Below, piece by piece: positions 52,736-63,341 of a stretch of 64,000 nucleotides of DNA. The notes below the pieces were generated by a model. It made no database searches and had not been told where the DNA came from. It was given only the letters and a program-made list of their open reading frames with translations. The stretch spans positions 124,001 to 188,000 of the forward strand of contig KQ964246.1 in NCBI GenBank assembly GCA_001566295.1. Reading direction: 5' to 3'. The DNA comes from Microdochium bolleyi (taxonomy: Eukaryota > Ascomycota > Sordariomycetes > Xylariales > Microdochiaceae). Position 1 is the first letter of the stretch; the number at the start of each line of letters is the position of its first letter. Position numbers and translations under genes: made by a program.

Positions 52736-55378
52736 TCAAGCGGCAGCGGCAGCGCGGCCTCTGTTCAGTAGACCGCCTCTGCGCGGCGCAGTGGCACCGG
52801 GTCGTGCCAGTGTGTACTTGGCGAACGCACGGGCGAGGGCCTTCTTGCAGCTGACCTTCTGGCTGCCAACGAAGCTCTCCACGGTGACGGCGATAGCGCG
52901 ATCAATGTCCTGCGCCGAGCAGTACTCGGACAGCCGCATGCGGCAGAAAGCTTCCGAGATGCGGATAATCGCTTCCAAGTGACGAACCTGGTGGTGATAT
53001 GTCAGTCTCCTGGGAAAACACGTGAAGGGAGAATGTGTGAGACAAGAAATACTTACAGTGATAGGATAAGCACCCGTGGCCAAAGACTCGCGACGCATAT
53101 CGGCGAACAAGCGAGCCACCTTGTCTTCGTCCATGTGCAGGAGTTTAGGCGAGCAGTGCTCGCGAGCATACAGGATGTACTTGCGGAGCAGCTGCTGGGG
53201 AATCTCGGTGCCCTTGTTAGCAGCTTGATCCTCCCTGTTTGCTTGCGTCTCGCCTTCGCCATCCGCAGAGTCCTGTGTCGCCTGCGCCGTCGGGTGACTG
53301 CGGCTATGGGAATTGACAACGAAGCGCGCGAGGCGCTCATCTTCCTCAGGGTCTACAGTGTCGCGGACAACGCAAAGGATGTCGAAACGGGACAAGATGG
53401 GCTCCGTCAACTCCACGTTGGCTGAGAAGGGGATGGTGGAGTTGTAGCGTCCGCCGATGGGGTTGGCTGCCGCAATGATACCACACCGGGCTTGCAGCGT
53501 GGTGACGATACCAGCCTTGGAAATAGAGATTGTCTGCTGCTCCATGGCCTCGTGGATCGATGTTCGGTCCTGGTCGTTCATCTTGTCGAACTCGTCGATC
53601 AGGCATGTGCCTCTGTCAGCCAACACCAAGGCACCACCTTCGAGTGTCCACTCGCTTGTAAGAGGGTCGCGACGGACACTAGCCGTCAGACCGACAGCGG
53701 AAGCACCCTGGCCGGTGGCAAACACGGCTCTATGGGCAGTCTTTTCCACGTACTTGAGGGCTTGCGACTTGGCCGTACCCGGATCACCGAGGAGGAGAAC
53801 ATTGATGTCACCTCTGACATGATGGGAGCCCTTGGCAATCTTGGCAACACCGCCGAATAGGGACAGAGCAATGGCAGTCTTGATGTCTGTGTGGCCGTAG
53901 ATGCTGGGGGCGATGGAGTTGACGAGCTTATCAATGATCTGAGGGTCTCGCGATAGCTTGCGGATATCCTGCTCGTCCTCCTCGGTTAGTCTAAATCCAG
54001 CGAGCTGGTCATGAGACTTGACCACGTTGTTGGCCTCGAGAATGGTGGCAAACACGGGGAAGCCGTTTCTGTTGTTTAGTTGGGCATCATAATTGTTGCG
54101 GTAGACGCCGGTAACTTCAATCTCCTCGCCGGGCTTGGCCTTGTCGATGAGGTCCCACAGAAGAATGACCTCGCGATGACGGGGCAAACGACCGGCAGGA
54201 ACGGTGCCAGGCGACTCTTGGAGAGTCAGCTTCTGATAGTTGCGGTACACAGTCTTCTCCGAGTTCAACGTGAAGGGACCCCGTGACTGGCAATTCTGGC
54301 AGAAGTTGATCCTGACTTCGACGTTGGACTCTTGCTGGAAGGGGCCAAGAGTGACACCGCACTTCGTGCAGTCGAATCTGACCATCTTGAGCTGGGGGAA
54401 GACACCGGAGCGGCGCGTGACGACACCGCTCACTCTGACGAGGCAGTTCAGGTGCGACTGACGGAGCTGACGGAGCGTGTAGTGGACAGGAAGGTCGAAG
54501 ATTCGGACGTGAATCTCGCTGTGGATACGCTCGTAGTCGGGGTAGTGAAGAAGGACGACGTCCATGGCTACGTCGTCAAACAGCTTGAGGATCTCGCCGG
54601 GCGCGTTGGCCAAGAAGTAGGCGAGAATGGCCTTGGACGAGGACAGGTGATCGTACGAGACCTCCAGGGTCTCGGCATTGATCTCACCAAGAGTTTTGAT
54701 GCGGTTACCATAGACGGATGAGCCGCTTTCATCGATGTACTCTGTCAGGAAAGCCTTGAACTCGCGCTTGATGGTGCGCTGGACCGACGGCTGAGAGACC
54801 CATTCTGTCAAGCTGGAAGCCTTGACATCTTGGAGCGCCTCAAGTGACAATTCCTCGTCCATGATGTCGCGGTCCATGTCCTCGTCGGGATCCTCATCGT
54901 AGATGCGATGGCGATGGCGACGGGGCTGGGCGGTCAAGTCGATATCTCCGTCCTCGTCCTCGTCTTGCAGAAACGCTGCAGGCATCCTGCGCCGACGAGC
55001 GACCTCACGATCTCTGCGGTTGAGCTGAGCTTCGAGCTGGCGTCTGTCTCCCAGGTTCATCTCGTCGAAGTCGCCCTCATCGTCGAGATCAAGTGCCTCG
55101 TATGTGTCGTTGGCATCTCGCTCTCTGTAGTCGTGCTCGAAGCCTTCGCGGAAAAGGTCTACATCATCTTCGGCCAGCTCGTCGAGCTCTTCGAGGTCAT
55201 CTTCAATCTCGACATCATCTTCAACAATGTCGTCGTCGTCCACGCCATGTGCGACTGGGAACGCGGGAGGGGAGGACGGCATGGGCGACGAAGCAGCAAC
55301 TGACGAGGATGCATCGCCGCCAGTTCTGGACCGCTTGCGGCCCGCACGAGCGGTTGCCCCGCGGTTGGCCGAGTCCAT
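52736..55378 (-). CDS. MCM2: DNA replication licensing factor MCM2
   Basis: Two exons on the minus strand, 53057-55378 and 52736-52987, with a 69-bp intron (gtaagt..accaccag) that keeps the frame open if retained. The spliced product is 857 aa. An acidic N-terminal region (DDDDIVEDDVEIEDDLEELD) is typical of Mcm2 and its histone-binding tail. A zinc finger CxxC..CxxC lies at about 334-361 (CTKCG, CQNCQ). The AAA+ core has Walker A GDPGTAKSQ (about 530-538), Walker B LIDEFDKM (about 594) and an arginine finger SRFD (about 663). The phrase HLNCLVRVSGVVTRRSGVFPQ distinguishes MCM2 from other MCMs. It is a subunit of the Mcm2-7 replicative helicase in the nucleus. The gene is single-copy and essential in yeasts; nothing seems broken here. 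Confidence 0.97.
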   Translation of the reverse strand: MDSANRGATARAGRKRSRTGGDASSSVAASSPMPSSPPAFPVAHGVDDDDIVEDDVEIEDDLEELDELAEDDVDLFREGFEHDYRERDANDTYEALDLDDEGDFDEMNLGDRRQLEAQLNRRDREVARRRRMPAAFLQDEDEDGDIDLTAQPRRHRHRIYDEDPDEDMDRDIMDEELSLEALQDVKASSLTEWVSQPSVQRTIKREFKAFLTEYIDESGSSVYGNRIKTLGEINAETLEVSYDHLSSSKAILAYFLANAPGEILKLFDDVAMDVVLLHYPDYERIHSEIHVRIFDLPVHYTLRQLRQSHLNCLVRVSGVVTRRSGVFPQLKMVRFDCTKCGVTLGPFQQESNVEVRINFCQNCQSRGPFTLNSEKTVYRNYQKLTLQESPGTVPAGRLPRHREVILLWDLIDKAKPGEEIEVTGVYRNNYDAQLNNRNGFPVFATILEANNVVKSHDQLAGFRLTEEDEQDIRKLSRDPQIIDKLVNSIAPSIYGHTDIKTAIALSLFGGVAKIAKGSHHVRGDINVLLLGDPGTAKSQALKYVEKTAHRAVFATGQGASAVGLTASVRRDPLTSEWTLEGGALVLADRGTCLIDEFDKMNDQDRTSIHEAMEQQTISISKAGIVTTLQARCGIIAAANPIGGRYNSTIPFSANVELTEPILSRFDILCVVRDTVDPEEDERLARFVVNSHSRSHPTAQATQDSADGEGETQANREDQAANKGTEIPQQLLRKYILYAREHCSPKLLHMDEDKVARLFADMRRESLATGAYPITVSISCLTHSPFTCFPRRLTYHHQVRHLEAIIRISEAFCRMRLSEYCSAQDIDRAIAVTVESFVGSQKVSCKKALARAFAKYTLARPGATAPRRGGLLNRGRAAAAA

Positions 55379-56215
55379 GTTGCTTCGGAGAGGGGAGCTA
55401 GAGGTAGACGGCTGTCAGCTGGTGAACGAACAGGAAGACGACGAACTCCGTGACCAAAAGCGTGTGGGATTTGCTGCAGAGATTAGTGACTGACCTCATG
55501 CTGGGCTATTGTGCTGCGCAAGGCAGTTCTGACGGCTTTGGGTGATGTGGATCGAGCCTGCCAACGTGTGCGAACTGGGCACGACAATGACGGAGAGTGG
55601 CGGTGAGGCCAAGGATTGCGCTGAAGCTTGCTGTCGCGATCCGTAGGCGTTGCGTGCTTGCAGTGGCCGGCCAATGCTGGTGATTGTGCCTGGGACTACG
55701 GAGATGGTGGGCGGGTGCGGGATGAGGGAGCGAAGACAAATGCTTGCTGTGACAGCCTGGCAACCCATGCGAGGGGGCAACGAGTGGTCCCGCAATCTCG
55801 ACCAAACGCGATGGCCAACGCGTCCCACGCGTCGAGGTCGCGTAAAGTGCCTGCCCAATCTGGCGTTAATGGCCCCGCTTGATGCGAGACCTCGTTGAGA
55901 CGAATACAGGGGACTGCATTATGCAACGCTTATGCCCTGGAGCACTCCCTCCAGCGCTATGCAGCAGCAGGACACATGTTGATAAGGCGCAAGCGGAGCT
56001 GATAAGAGCTTCGCGTCCCTCGTCATCGCCATTGACCCGGCGCGTCTTACCCGTCCGTCGCAACCACCACGAGGTCATCCCACACTCACAGACTTCCCCT
56101 AGTGTCCTCGAATCCTTCGACACTTCTTGTAGTCCGGACACATTTATCATTGCTGCCACCCTTTTCTAAGCCTAAAGAACACATTCATCGCCGTGCCAGT
56201 CGTGACCTTGGCATC
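55379..56215. promoter_or_regulatory. Bidirectional promoter region MCM2 / UBR7-like
   Basis: 837 bp between divergent starts. It contains ACGCGT-type sequence (GCGTCCCACGCGTCG near 55820), an MluI cell-cycle box-like motif. MCB sites drive S-phase genes such as MCMs in yeasts, so a role in MCM2 control is possible but not shown. Confidence 0.4.
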
Positions 56216-57876
56216 ATGGCCGACCAGCCAGCGGGGAGTGCTGCTCCAGGCAATGCACCTCCTGCCAAAACCCGAAGCGACAGCTTCACGTCGCAGCAGT
56301 CAACCGAGTCGCAGACCGCTGCCGACTTCATTCGCAGCCAGATGCAGCTCGAGGCAGACGCCCGCGAGGCTATGCCCTATGTAAGCCATTGTCGGAGGTG
56401 GGCGAGACGAGTTTCTGTGATCTAGTCGTGAGTTACACTAACCCAGCCGACGTGCAGAGCATCGACAACTGCACCAAGCCTCTAGGCTCGCTCCGACAGA
56501 ACGTCTTCGCCTGCTTGACGTGCAACCCGCCCCCGGCCAGCCCGACCGACCCCTTCGAGCCCGCTGGTGTCTGCTACTCCTGCTCCGTGCAGTGTCACGG
56601 CGAGCACGAGCTCGTCGAGATCTTCCAGAAGCGCAACTTCACATGCGACTGCGGCACCACGCGTTTCCAACCAGACCAGCCGTGTACGATCCGCGTCAAC
56701 ACAGCGACAAATGCCAAGGGCGACGTCCACTCCGAGGCTCCCGCCACAGACAACAAGTACAACCACAACTTCAGGAACCTGTTCTGCTCATGCGCTGTCG
56801 ACTACAAGCCGCAGGAACAAAAGGGGACGATGTTTCAGTGCTTGGGCTTGGGCACGGCCGAGTCGGGCGGCTGCGGCGAAGACTGGTACCATCCAGGCTG
56901 TCTCGTCGGGCTGGGTCCAAAGTGGTATGAGTCAATGACACCTGCCAAGAAAGAAACGGAAAACAAAACAAGCCTGGAATCGATTGCAGAAGACGGTGGT
57001 GACTCTACCACTCAGCCCCCGGCGGCCCTGCAAGCAGGGGATGAGGAGGACGACAATGACGTCCCGCTTCCGGACGGCTTCCCCGCCGAAGACGAATTCG
57101 AGCACCTCATATGCTACAAGTGTGTGGAGGCGAACCCGTGGATCAAGCAATATGCTGGCACGGACGGCTTCTTGCCGCCAGTGTACTTCTCGATGGAGGA
57201 GGGGACGAGCAGCGCAGCGACCACGTCACAAAAGCGGAAGCTGGAGGAGGAGGACACCATAAGTGAGGGCTCCGTTTCTTCTAAGCGCATCAAACAAGAT
57301 CCCGTCGCTGTGGCTACCGCGACGCACGAGATGGATGAGACCAAGTCAAAACCTGACCCGACCGACACTGTCACAATCTCATCTTGCAAGCTGAAGTCTC
57401 TTCCAGCTGCACACCTGGGAAAGTACTCGCTGTTCGTCAAGCCGTCCTTCCGAGAGCAGTTTTGCCGTTGTCCCTCGTGCTTCCCACAGCTGTCAGCACA
57501 CCCACAACTACTGGAGGAGGAAGAGCCCTACGAGCCGCCGCTATCGGACGGTGAGAATTCGGACGCGGGCGGTTCCGGCAGCGCCAACTCCCTCCTGGAG
57601 CGCGGCGAATCAGCGCTCAAGAACGTCGACCGCGTCCGTGCGATCGAGGGTGTAATGGCGTATAACCATCTCAAGGAGCAGCTCAAGCCCTTCTTCCAGC
57701 AGTTCGCCGAGAGCGGCCAGGCAATCAGCGCCGAGGACATCAAGGGCTACTTTGCAAAGCTCAGAGGTGACGAGCAGGCTATCAAGCAGGCTGGTGCGGA
57801 TGCTGCAGCGTCGGGTGGTGGTGAAGGTGGTGGTAGTAGCGGGGCAGGCGACAGGAAAGAACAATCTGGGTACTGA
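56216..57876 (+). CDS. UBR7/Mlo2-like protein (UBR-box and PHD-type zinc fingers)
   Basis: Two exons, 56216-56380 and 56458-57876, give 527 aa. The UBR box (about 58-130) has NCTKPLGSLRQNVFACLTCN, CYSCSVQCHGEHELVEIF and FTCDCG. A PHD-like finger follows (LFCSCAVDYKP, GCGEDWYHPGCLVGLGP, and later ICYKCVEANPWI). A disordered acidic/Ser region separates these from a C-terminal Cys block (FCRCPSCFPQL) and helical tail ending in Gly/Ser repeats. Human UBR7 is an E3 ligase acting on histone H2B; the fission yeast homolog is Mlo2. Length and layout agree with the family. The gene is divergent from MCM2. Confidence 0.92.
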
Positions 57877-58486
57877 GTTACAGCCTGAATGAAGGCGGAA
57901 CTAGACAGTAGTTCCTCGTCCAAGAAAATGTGGACGAGATGCGCCCATGAGACGTCGGAGGCACGGCGATGAGACCTGCTGGGTCCTCTAGAGCCAGGAA
58001 TTTTCATGAAATGTGTTGGCGAATCAGCATGTACACGTTACGAAACCAGAGCACGAACCATGCAATGACGCAAGACGGTGCAATAACACCACAGAGAAGG
58101 ACCATGCCAGTGGCGAGTTACAGTTTGTGAGGTGGTCACGCACAACTTGGTGATGCCGAGAGAAGACATGCAAACCCGCCAAGGAAATTCTAGTGTGTGT
58201 GTGCACGGGAGATGCCAATCTGTCAATTCTTCAGATGCGCCCGTGTAAGTGTGTAGTATTGGACAAGCCAGAGAAAACACGTACAATTATTGAGATATTT
58301 AGAAAGCTGAGACTAAGTGTGCAGCCTGTTGAGAAGCATCGGTCTCGACGACAGGTCTGAATAAATGGCGGGCGGCCTCACCAGAATCACTCCAGCGAAC
58401 CACATCGAATCGAAACCACCATTTCATTTCAATCAAATTGCATTATTGCTACTTCTTTTTTTCCACATCCACCTCTACTTCTCTTC
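57877..58486. other. Intergenic region between convergent genes
   Basis: About 610 bp between the 3' ends of the UBR7-like and dehydrogenase genes. T-rich near 58455-58465; no gene was found. Confidence 0.4.
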
Positions 58487-59833
58487 TCACGCCGACCACA
58501 CCTTTGTGAGCAGCGCCCGGGGCGGCTTCTCGACAGTCTTGGGCGCGTGGTTGAGCGCGAGGCGGACGAGCGTGTTGGCCTGGGCGCCGAGCCACAGGGG
58601 CATCTTGAGCCGCTGGGCCTCGAGCACGGCGGCCTGCAGCTCGTCGGCGACGACCCTCAAGCCGACCTCATCGCCATCCGGCCGCTCGCCCTTGAGCACC
58701 TTGATCATCGCCGGCCCGACGTCGCGGAACACGGCGCTGCCGCCCGCGGCGCTCGCGCACAGATCGTACACCTGGTCGAGGTCCATGCCGAGGAATTGCC
58801 CCAGCGCGAGCGTCTCGGCCGCCGAGCACAGGTAGATCCCGCGCAGCAGGCCCTTGACGAGCTGCAGCTTCTCCTCGTCCGTGTTGGCGACGGTGCTCGC
58901 GAGTAGGTTGCCGACTTTGCCCTTTCCTTCGTCGTAAAGCTGGATCATGACGCCGTCGTCGACGGCGCCCAGCCCCCGGCCCAGCGCGTCGTAGTAGACC
59001 TGCTCGGCGGTGGAGCTCATGGGGGTCGCGAAGCCGTGCCGGATCGCCTCGCTCGTGATGATGCCGTTGTCCTTGAGGATGATGGTGACGGCGCTGGCGA
59101 CGGGTCCGCTGAGGGAGCGGTCGGCGGCCGCGAGGATGCGGGGCAGGCGGTTGCTCATCATGAAGGCCTCGGTGTCGGACTCGAGGATTTGCTTGGACGC
59201 CCAGCCCAGGTCCAGCCCCAGCTGCTTGGCGAAACCGAGCCCCTCGCTCGCGGCGAGGATGTGCGCCGCCGCGAGCACCTGGTGGACCATCTTGAGGTTG
59301 CTGCCCGCGCCGATGCCGCCGGCGCCGATGTACAGCTTGGCCGGATCGGCCATCTCCTGGAGCAGGAACTTGCCGCGGGCGAAGGCCTCTTCCGTGGCAC
59401 CGGCCATGATGGACAGGGTGCCGTCGCCGGCGCGGATGACGCCGCCAGAGACGGGGGCGTCGATGAGGAGGACGTCGGAGCGGCCGATCTCGACGAGCTG
59501 CTTCTCGAGCTTCTGGACGTAGCCGCAGGCGACGGTGGAGCAGAGCAGGACGACGGCGTCTTTCTCGAGGGCGGGCACGGCGGCGTTGTCGCCGTCGATG
59601 AGGGCCGACTGGGTCTGGATCGAGTTGGCGACCATGACGACGAGGTACTTCTTGCCGCGGGCGGCGTCGGCGGGTGTGGTGGCGGCCTTGCCGCCCTGCG
59701 CGGTGAAGCGCTCGAGGATGGGCGGGTAGACGTCGAAGCCGTCGACGGCATAGCCCTGCTTGACGAGGTGGGTGGCCATGCCGAAGCCCATGGCGCCCAG
59801 GCCGATGAAGCCGACCTCTGCTTTGCTGGCCAT
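58487..59833 (-). CDS. Threonate/3-hydroxyisobutyrate dehydrogenase-like (LtnD-type) with duplicated C-terminal domain
   Basis: Intronless, ATG 59833, 448 aa. The NAD(P) fold begins VGFIGLGAMGFGMA (Gly11, Gly13, Gly16). The substrate loop is LIDAPVSGGVIRAGDGTLSI. The catalytic Lys lies in GAGSNLKMVHQVLAAAHILA (Lys181), matching L-threonate dehydrogenases more closely than HIBADH. The usual length is about 300 residues; here a second copy of the NAD_binding_11-type helical domain (about 310-440, with GRGLGAVDDGVMIQLYDEG and AETLALGQFLG) extends the protein. It probably oxidises a four-carbon sugar acid to its 2-oxo form in the cytosol. A class II aldolase gene is divergent from it, and an RpiB-type isomerase gene lies beyond. 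The ORF extends upstream of the chosen start, but the extension is not conserved-looking. Confidence 0.88.
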   Translation of the reverse strand: MASKAEVGFIGLGAMGFGMATHLVKQGYAVDGFDVYPPILERFTAQGGKAATTPADAARGKKYLVVMVANSIQTQSALIDGDNAAVPALEKDAVVLLCSTVACGYVQKLEKQLVEIGRSDVLLIDAPVSGGVIRAGDGTLSIMAGATEEAFARGKFLLQEMADPAKLYIGAGGIGAGSNLKMVHQVLAAAHILAASEGLGFAKQLGLDLGWASKQILESDTEAFMMSNRLPRILAAADRSLSGPVASAVTIILKDNGIITSEAIRHGFATPMSSTAEQVYYDALGRGLGAVDDGVMIQLYDEGKGKVGNLLASTVANTDEEKLQLVKGLLRGIYLCSAAETLALGQFLGMDLDQVYDLCASAAGGSAVFRDVGPAMIKVLKGERPDGDEVGLRVVADELQAAVLEAQRLKMPLWLGAQANTLVRLALNHAPKTVEKPPRALLTKVWSA

Positions 59834-61348
59834 TGTGAAGTGAGGATGTGTGTTTGTGACTGTGGTGTCGGAGGGTGATGTTGAGGTATGTGAGGATCGG
59901 CGGTTTCTCCTTGAGTTGGGTGTACCTAGGGATTGGCACAAACAAGAATCGCAGGTATGTCCAAGATTGTCTCGGGAGGAAGAGAGACAGGAAGAAATGA
60001 CGACGAGTCTCCAAGAATACAGTCACACACGCGTGGGCTTGTCTCCGAGTCAACGCGCCGGGGGAGGTGGCCACTGACGTGAGGCCCGGCGTGCATTTAC
60101 CCAGGGCCACTGGTGCCCGTCCAGGGACACGGGGCGTCCAAGTCTCGGCAGGGCGTCCGGAGGGCCGAGATGGTGCACATGGAGGTACTGCGGCACCCGT
60201 GACGTTCCAGTGATCCACACCCTCCAAGCTGCCATCCGTGATCTGTCTCTCTCTTCTTGTGGGCAGACCGACCCGACCCGGGTCACCCTGGCTCGGCCGA
60301 GCATGGCATATTACTCTGACCAGTCTGCCGCACTATCGGCCAGTAGCATGCATGTGGCTTCTGCTATTGTGTCCCCCATTGCAGACCAGTCCGTCGCCCG
60401 CCTGCCGACGCTGGTCGTGCACTCTCGCATCTGTGCGAGCCGAGCAACAGTGTGGTCGAGGGCAAAGATCCCGCCGCGAACCGGCCTTCTGCCCGAACCG
60501 CAGCCCCACCCCACCCGACAAACAGCGGATCGGGGGTTCTGCCGGAGGGGATCGGAGTGGGAGGGGAAGGGGAAGTGGGGTAAGCTGAGTGCAAGGTGGG
60601 CAGGCCCGTGAGGGGATGGGATGGACCTGCCGTCTCAACGTACGACCGGAGCGATTCCTACGCGTAGCTACAGTAGAGAAAGACAACAAAGAAAAAATAG
60701 AAGAAATGAGTACATGGCCGCAAATCACATGCTCGGAATCAAATCACCGGCACTTGGGCAGTCGAGACATCATCCCCCTGCGCGGGCGCATTCTTCCAGC
60801 ATGACAGTTCCGGCCGGCGTGCATTCATCCGGGCGGCGGGCATGGGCTCGCGTGGGCCGGCCGGGGACGGGATTTCCCTCCAGGAGCCCCCGATCGTCCC
60901 TCAGCCGGGCGGTCCACTGGCACCACTGGCACCACTGGCAGCGCAGTCCAATCCGCCGCCGTCATTTCATAATCCCACGCGCTACAAGAGGCAAGGGTGC
61001 GAATGCCCATTTAGCCAGCCATCGCGAGTCTCTCTCGGCATATTATCACTCCATCTAAAAGCTGAACCACACGGGTGCCCCCACGCTTGCGGCTCTCGTC
61101 TACTGCCGGCATTGCCTCTTACCGGATAATCTCGTAATTTTTACTCCTGGCCTTGTTGTCCTGCGACGAGACCACTCAGAATCACACGAGCTCCGGTGAC
61201 TGAGACTCGACCTCTACAGTTCACAGAACCACAGCCCACACCATCATCGTCACAACCTCATCGCAGCAAGCAAGCAAGCAAGCGGAGCAACAACAATACC
61301 ACAACAACACCACCACCAGGACCACACACACAGAGAACCACCACCACA
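59834..61348. promoter_or_regulatory. Divergent intergenic region, dehydrogenase / aldolase
   Basis: 1.5 kb separating the two starts. The aldolase side has a CAACAACAACACCACCACC-type leader just before ATG 61349. A three-copy 9-bp tandem repeat lies at 60914-60940. No clear TATA box was assigned. A shared promoter would co-regulate the two enzymes. Confidence 0.45.
60914..60940. repeat. Three tandem copies of CCACTGGCA
   Basis: Perfect 9-bp unit repeated three times head-to-tail, about 410 bp upstream of the aldolase start. It could be a regulator-binding array or a slippage tract. Confidence 0.7.
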
Positions 61349-62239
61349 ATGGCGCGCCCCTCCCTCTCCGCGAACCGCTCTCTCGCGATCCTCGAGGCCG
61401 CAAAGACCCACAGCTACGCGGTCCCGGGCATGTGCTGCTACAATATCGAGTCCATCATCGCGACGGTGCGCGCCGCCGAGGCCGCAGATTCCCCCGCCAT
61501 GGTCCTGCTCTTCCCCTGGGCAATCCAGTACGCGGGAGACTCGCTCGTGAAAGCCGCCGCCGAGGCCGCGCACTCGGCTAAGGTGCCCGTGAGCCTGCAC
61601 CTGGACCACTGCCAGACGCCCGAGCTGGTGCGGCGCGCGGCCGACATCCCCGACGCCTTTGACAGCATCATGTGCGACATGAGCCACTACGAAAAGGACG
61701 AGAACCTGCACCTCACGCGCGAGCTGACCGAGTACTGCCACGCGCGGGGCATCGCGACCGAGGCGGAGCCCGGCCGGATCGAGGGCGGCGAGGACGGCGT
61801 CGCCGACACCGCGGACCTCGAGGCCATCCTGACCACTCCAGAGCAGGCCGAGGAGTTCGTCGCCACGGGGATCGACTTGCTCGCCCCGGCATTCGGCAAC
61901 GTCCACGGCGAGTACGGGCCCCGGGGCATCCAGCTCGAGTACGAGCGCCTGCAGAGCGTCGAGGACGCCGTGGGCGACCGGGTCAAGCTCGTGCTGCACG
62001 GCGCGGACCCGTTCACCGAGGAGATCTTCCACAAGTGCATGAAGGCCGGCGTGACAAAGATCAACATCAACAAGGGCATGAACAAGCACTACGCGCGCGT
62101 CCAGGACGAGATGAAGGGCAAGCCCCTCACCAGCGTCATCGAGAAGGGCACCGACGCCATGCAGGTCGCTATCGAGGAGTACATGCGCCAGCTGGGCAGC
62201 GCCGGCAAGGCGGGCACCGTCAAGCGCGAGGGGTGGTAG
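61349..62239 (+). CDS. Class II (zinc) fructose/tagatose-bisphosphate-type aldolase
   Basis: Single exon, ATG 61349 (cacaATGg), 296 aa. The family pattern is complete: AVPGMCCYNIESI, VSLHLDHCQTPELV (catalytic Asp86, zinc His87), an acidic loop DMSHYEKDENL, AFGNVHGEYG (zinc His186), LVLHGADPF (zinc His217) and KININKGMNK at the phosphate site. It resembles KbaY/GatY/FbaA-type enzymes and the aldolase portion of plant fusion proteins that also carry threonate-dehydrogenase-like and DUF1537 domains. It should cleave a phosphorylated ketose or keto-acid, giving DHAP. The substrate is not fixed by sequence. Its divergent neighbour is an LtnD-like dehydrogenase. Confidence 0.9.
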   Translation: MARPSLSANRSLAILEAAKTHSYAVPGMCCYNIESIIATVRAAEAADSPAMVLLFPWAIQYAGDSLVKAAAEAAHSAKVPVSLHLDHCQTPELVRRAADIPDAFDSIMCDMSHYEKDENLHLTRELTEYCHARGIATEAEPGRIEGGEDGVADTADLEAILTTPEQAEEFVATGIDLLAPAFGNVHGEYGPRGIQLEYERLQSVEDAVGDRVKLVLHGADPFTEEIFHKCMKAGVTKININKGMNKHYARVQDEMKGKPLTSVIEKGTDAMQVAIEEYMRQLGSAGKAGTVKREGW

Positions 62240-62788
62240 ATTTTGGGTAGGAGTCGGCTGAGCCTTTTAAAACCTTCAACAAGTTTTTTGTTCCCCTCGG
62301 GCGAGCACATCGAGTGTTCGCATACAATATTATGTGACTGCAGCGTGCATCTTCAGGATTGTGATAATCTCAGAAATCCGGAGGAACGCGGCAGCCCCCA
62401 CCTTTCTGAGGTTCCAACAGTGACGGGGTAAATCGGCATGACTTCTGTGTCATTCCACCTCAAGTTCGCAGGCAGAATTGAGAGTCTCGTTGAAATCTTG
62501 AATTACAGCATCTGCTCATGTGCCAAGTGACGCCCTCTCATGCGTTTGGGGGTTCGCGCCAGACCTCCAAAGCCGGCGTGTGGTCACGATCATGGGCAGG
62601 AGCATCACCAGTTCCGAACGCCCAGCTGGAAACAGTCTTAAGAGCCACCAACTCCCACGCGCCCACAGGTTTCTCACTTTCACTCGATCTAGCGTGGTTC
62701 ATCAACCCTTTCGATCTCTGCTGGGCCATGATCATTGTCTCTATTCCGCAGCAGTCGTGAGTTTTCACAAGTGCCCTCTTGAGTTCCT
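62240..62788. other. Intergenic region between convergent genes
   Basis: About 550 bp between the aldolase and isomerase 3' ends. A T-rich patch near 62284-62291 could be part of the aldolase 3' end. No gene was found. Confidence 0.4.
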
Positions 62789-63341
62789 TTACATGTCCTT
62801 CTCCAGCTCCGCAATGACCTCGACCTTCTTCGCGCTCGCGCTGCCCTCGTCAAAGACGTAACCCAGCCACTCGCGCGCCAGCCTCCTCGCGAGCTCCAGC
62901 CCAATAACCCGCTCGCCCATGCACAGCACCTGCGCGTTGTTGCTCAGCACCGCGCGCTCCACACTAAACGAATCGTGCGCCGTGACGGCCCTGATGCCGC
63001 GGATCTTGTTGGCCGCGATGGCCACCCCCAGGCCCGTGCCGCAGATGATGAGGGCGCGGTCGGCTTTGCCCTCGGCGACCAGGCGCGCGGCCTCGGCGGC
63101 CCGCACGGGGTACGCGGTCTTGTCGGAGGACGAGTTGGAGCCGACGTCCGTGACGGACGTGACGCGCGGGTCGGCCTCGAGGTCGGCTTTGATGGCCGTC
63201 TTGTAGGATACGCCGGCATCCTGTTTTTGGGGGGGCGGGGAAGGAAATTGTTAGCTGTGCTTCGATGCAGCAAATGTTAGGGAGTGGTTGGGCACTTACA
63301 TCGCAGCCGACGGCGATTCTCCACTTTGGTCCGTCCGACAT
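62789..63341 (-). CDS. RpiB/LacA-LacB-family sugar-phosphate isomerase
   Basis: Two exons, 63300-63341 and 62789-63220 (intron gtaagtgcc..aaaacag), encode 157 aa. It starts MSDGPKWRIAVGCD, joined to DAGVSYKTAI. The active-site cysteine is Cys74 in ALIICGTGLGVAIAANK, His96 is in TAHDSFSVERA, and the SNNAQVLCMGERVIG block is typical of RpiB. In bacteria such enzymes isomerise ribose-5-phosphate or tetrulose/erythrulose 4-phosphates; the family also includes the galactose-6-phosphate isomerase LacAB. Next to a threonate-dehydrogenase-like gene and a class II aldolase, a role with four-carbon sugar phosphates is likely, though not proved. Confidence 0.92.

Noticed and set aside
58668..60227. 519-codon minus-strand frame very rich in Arg
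   Set aside because: Out-of-frame shadow of the dehydrogenase gene produced by high GC at third codon positions.
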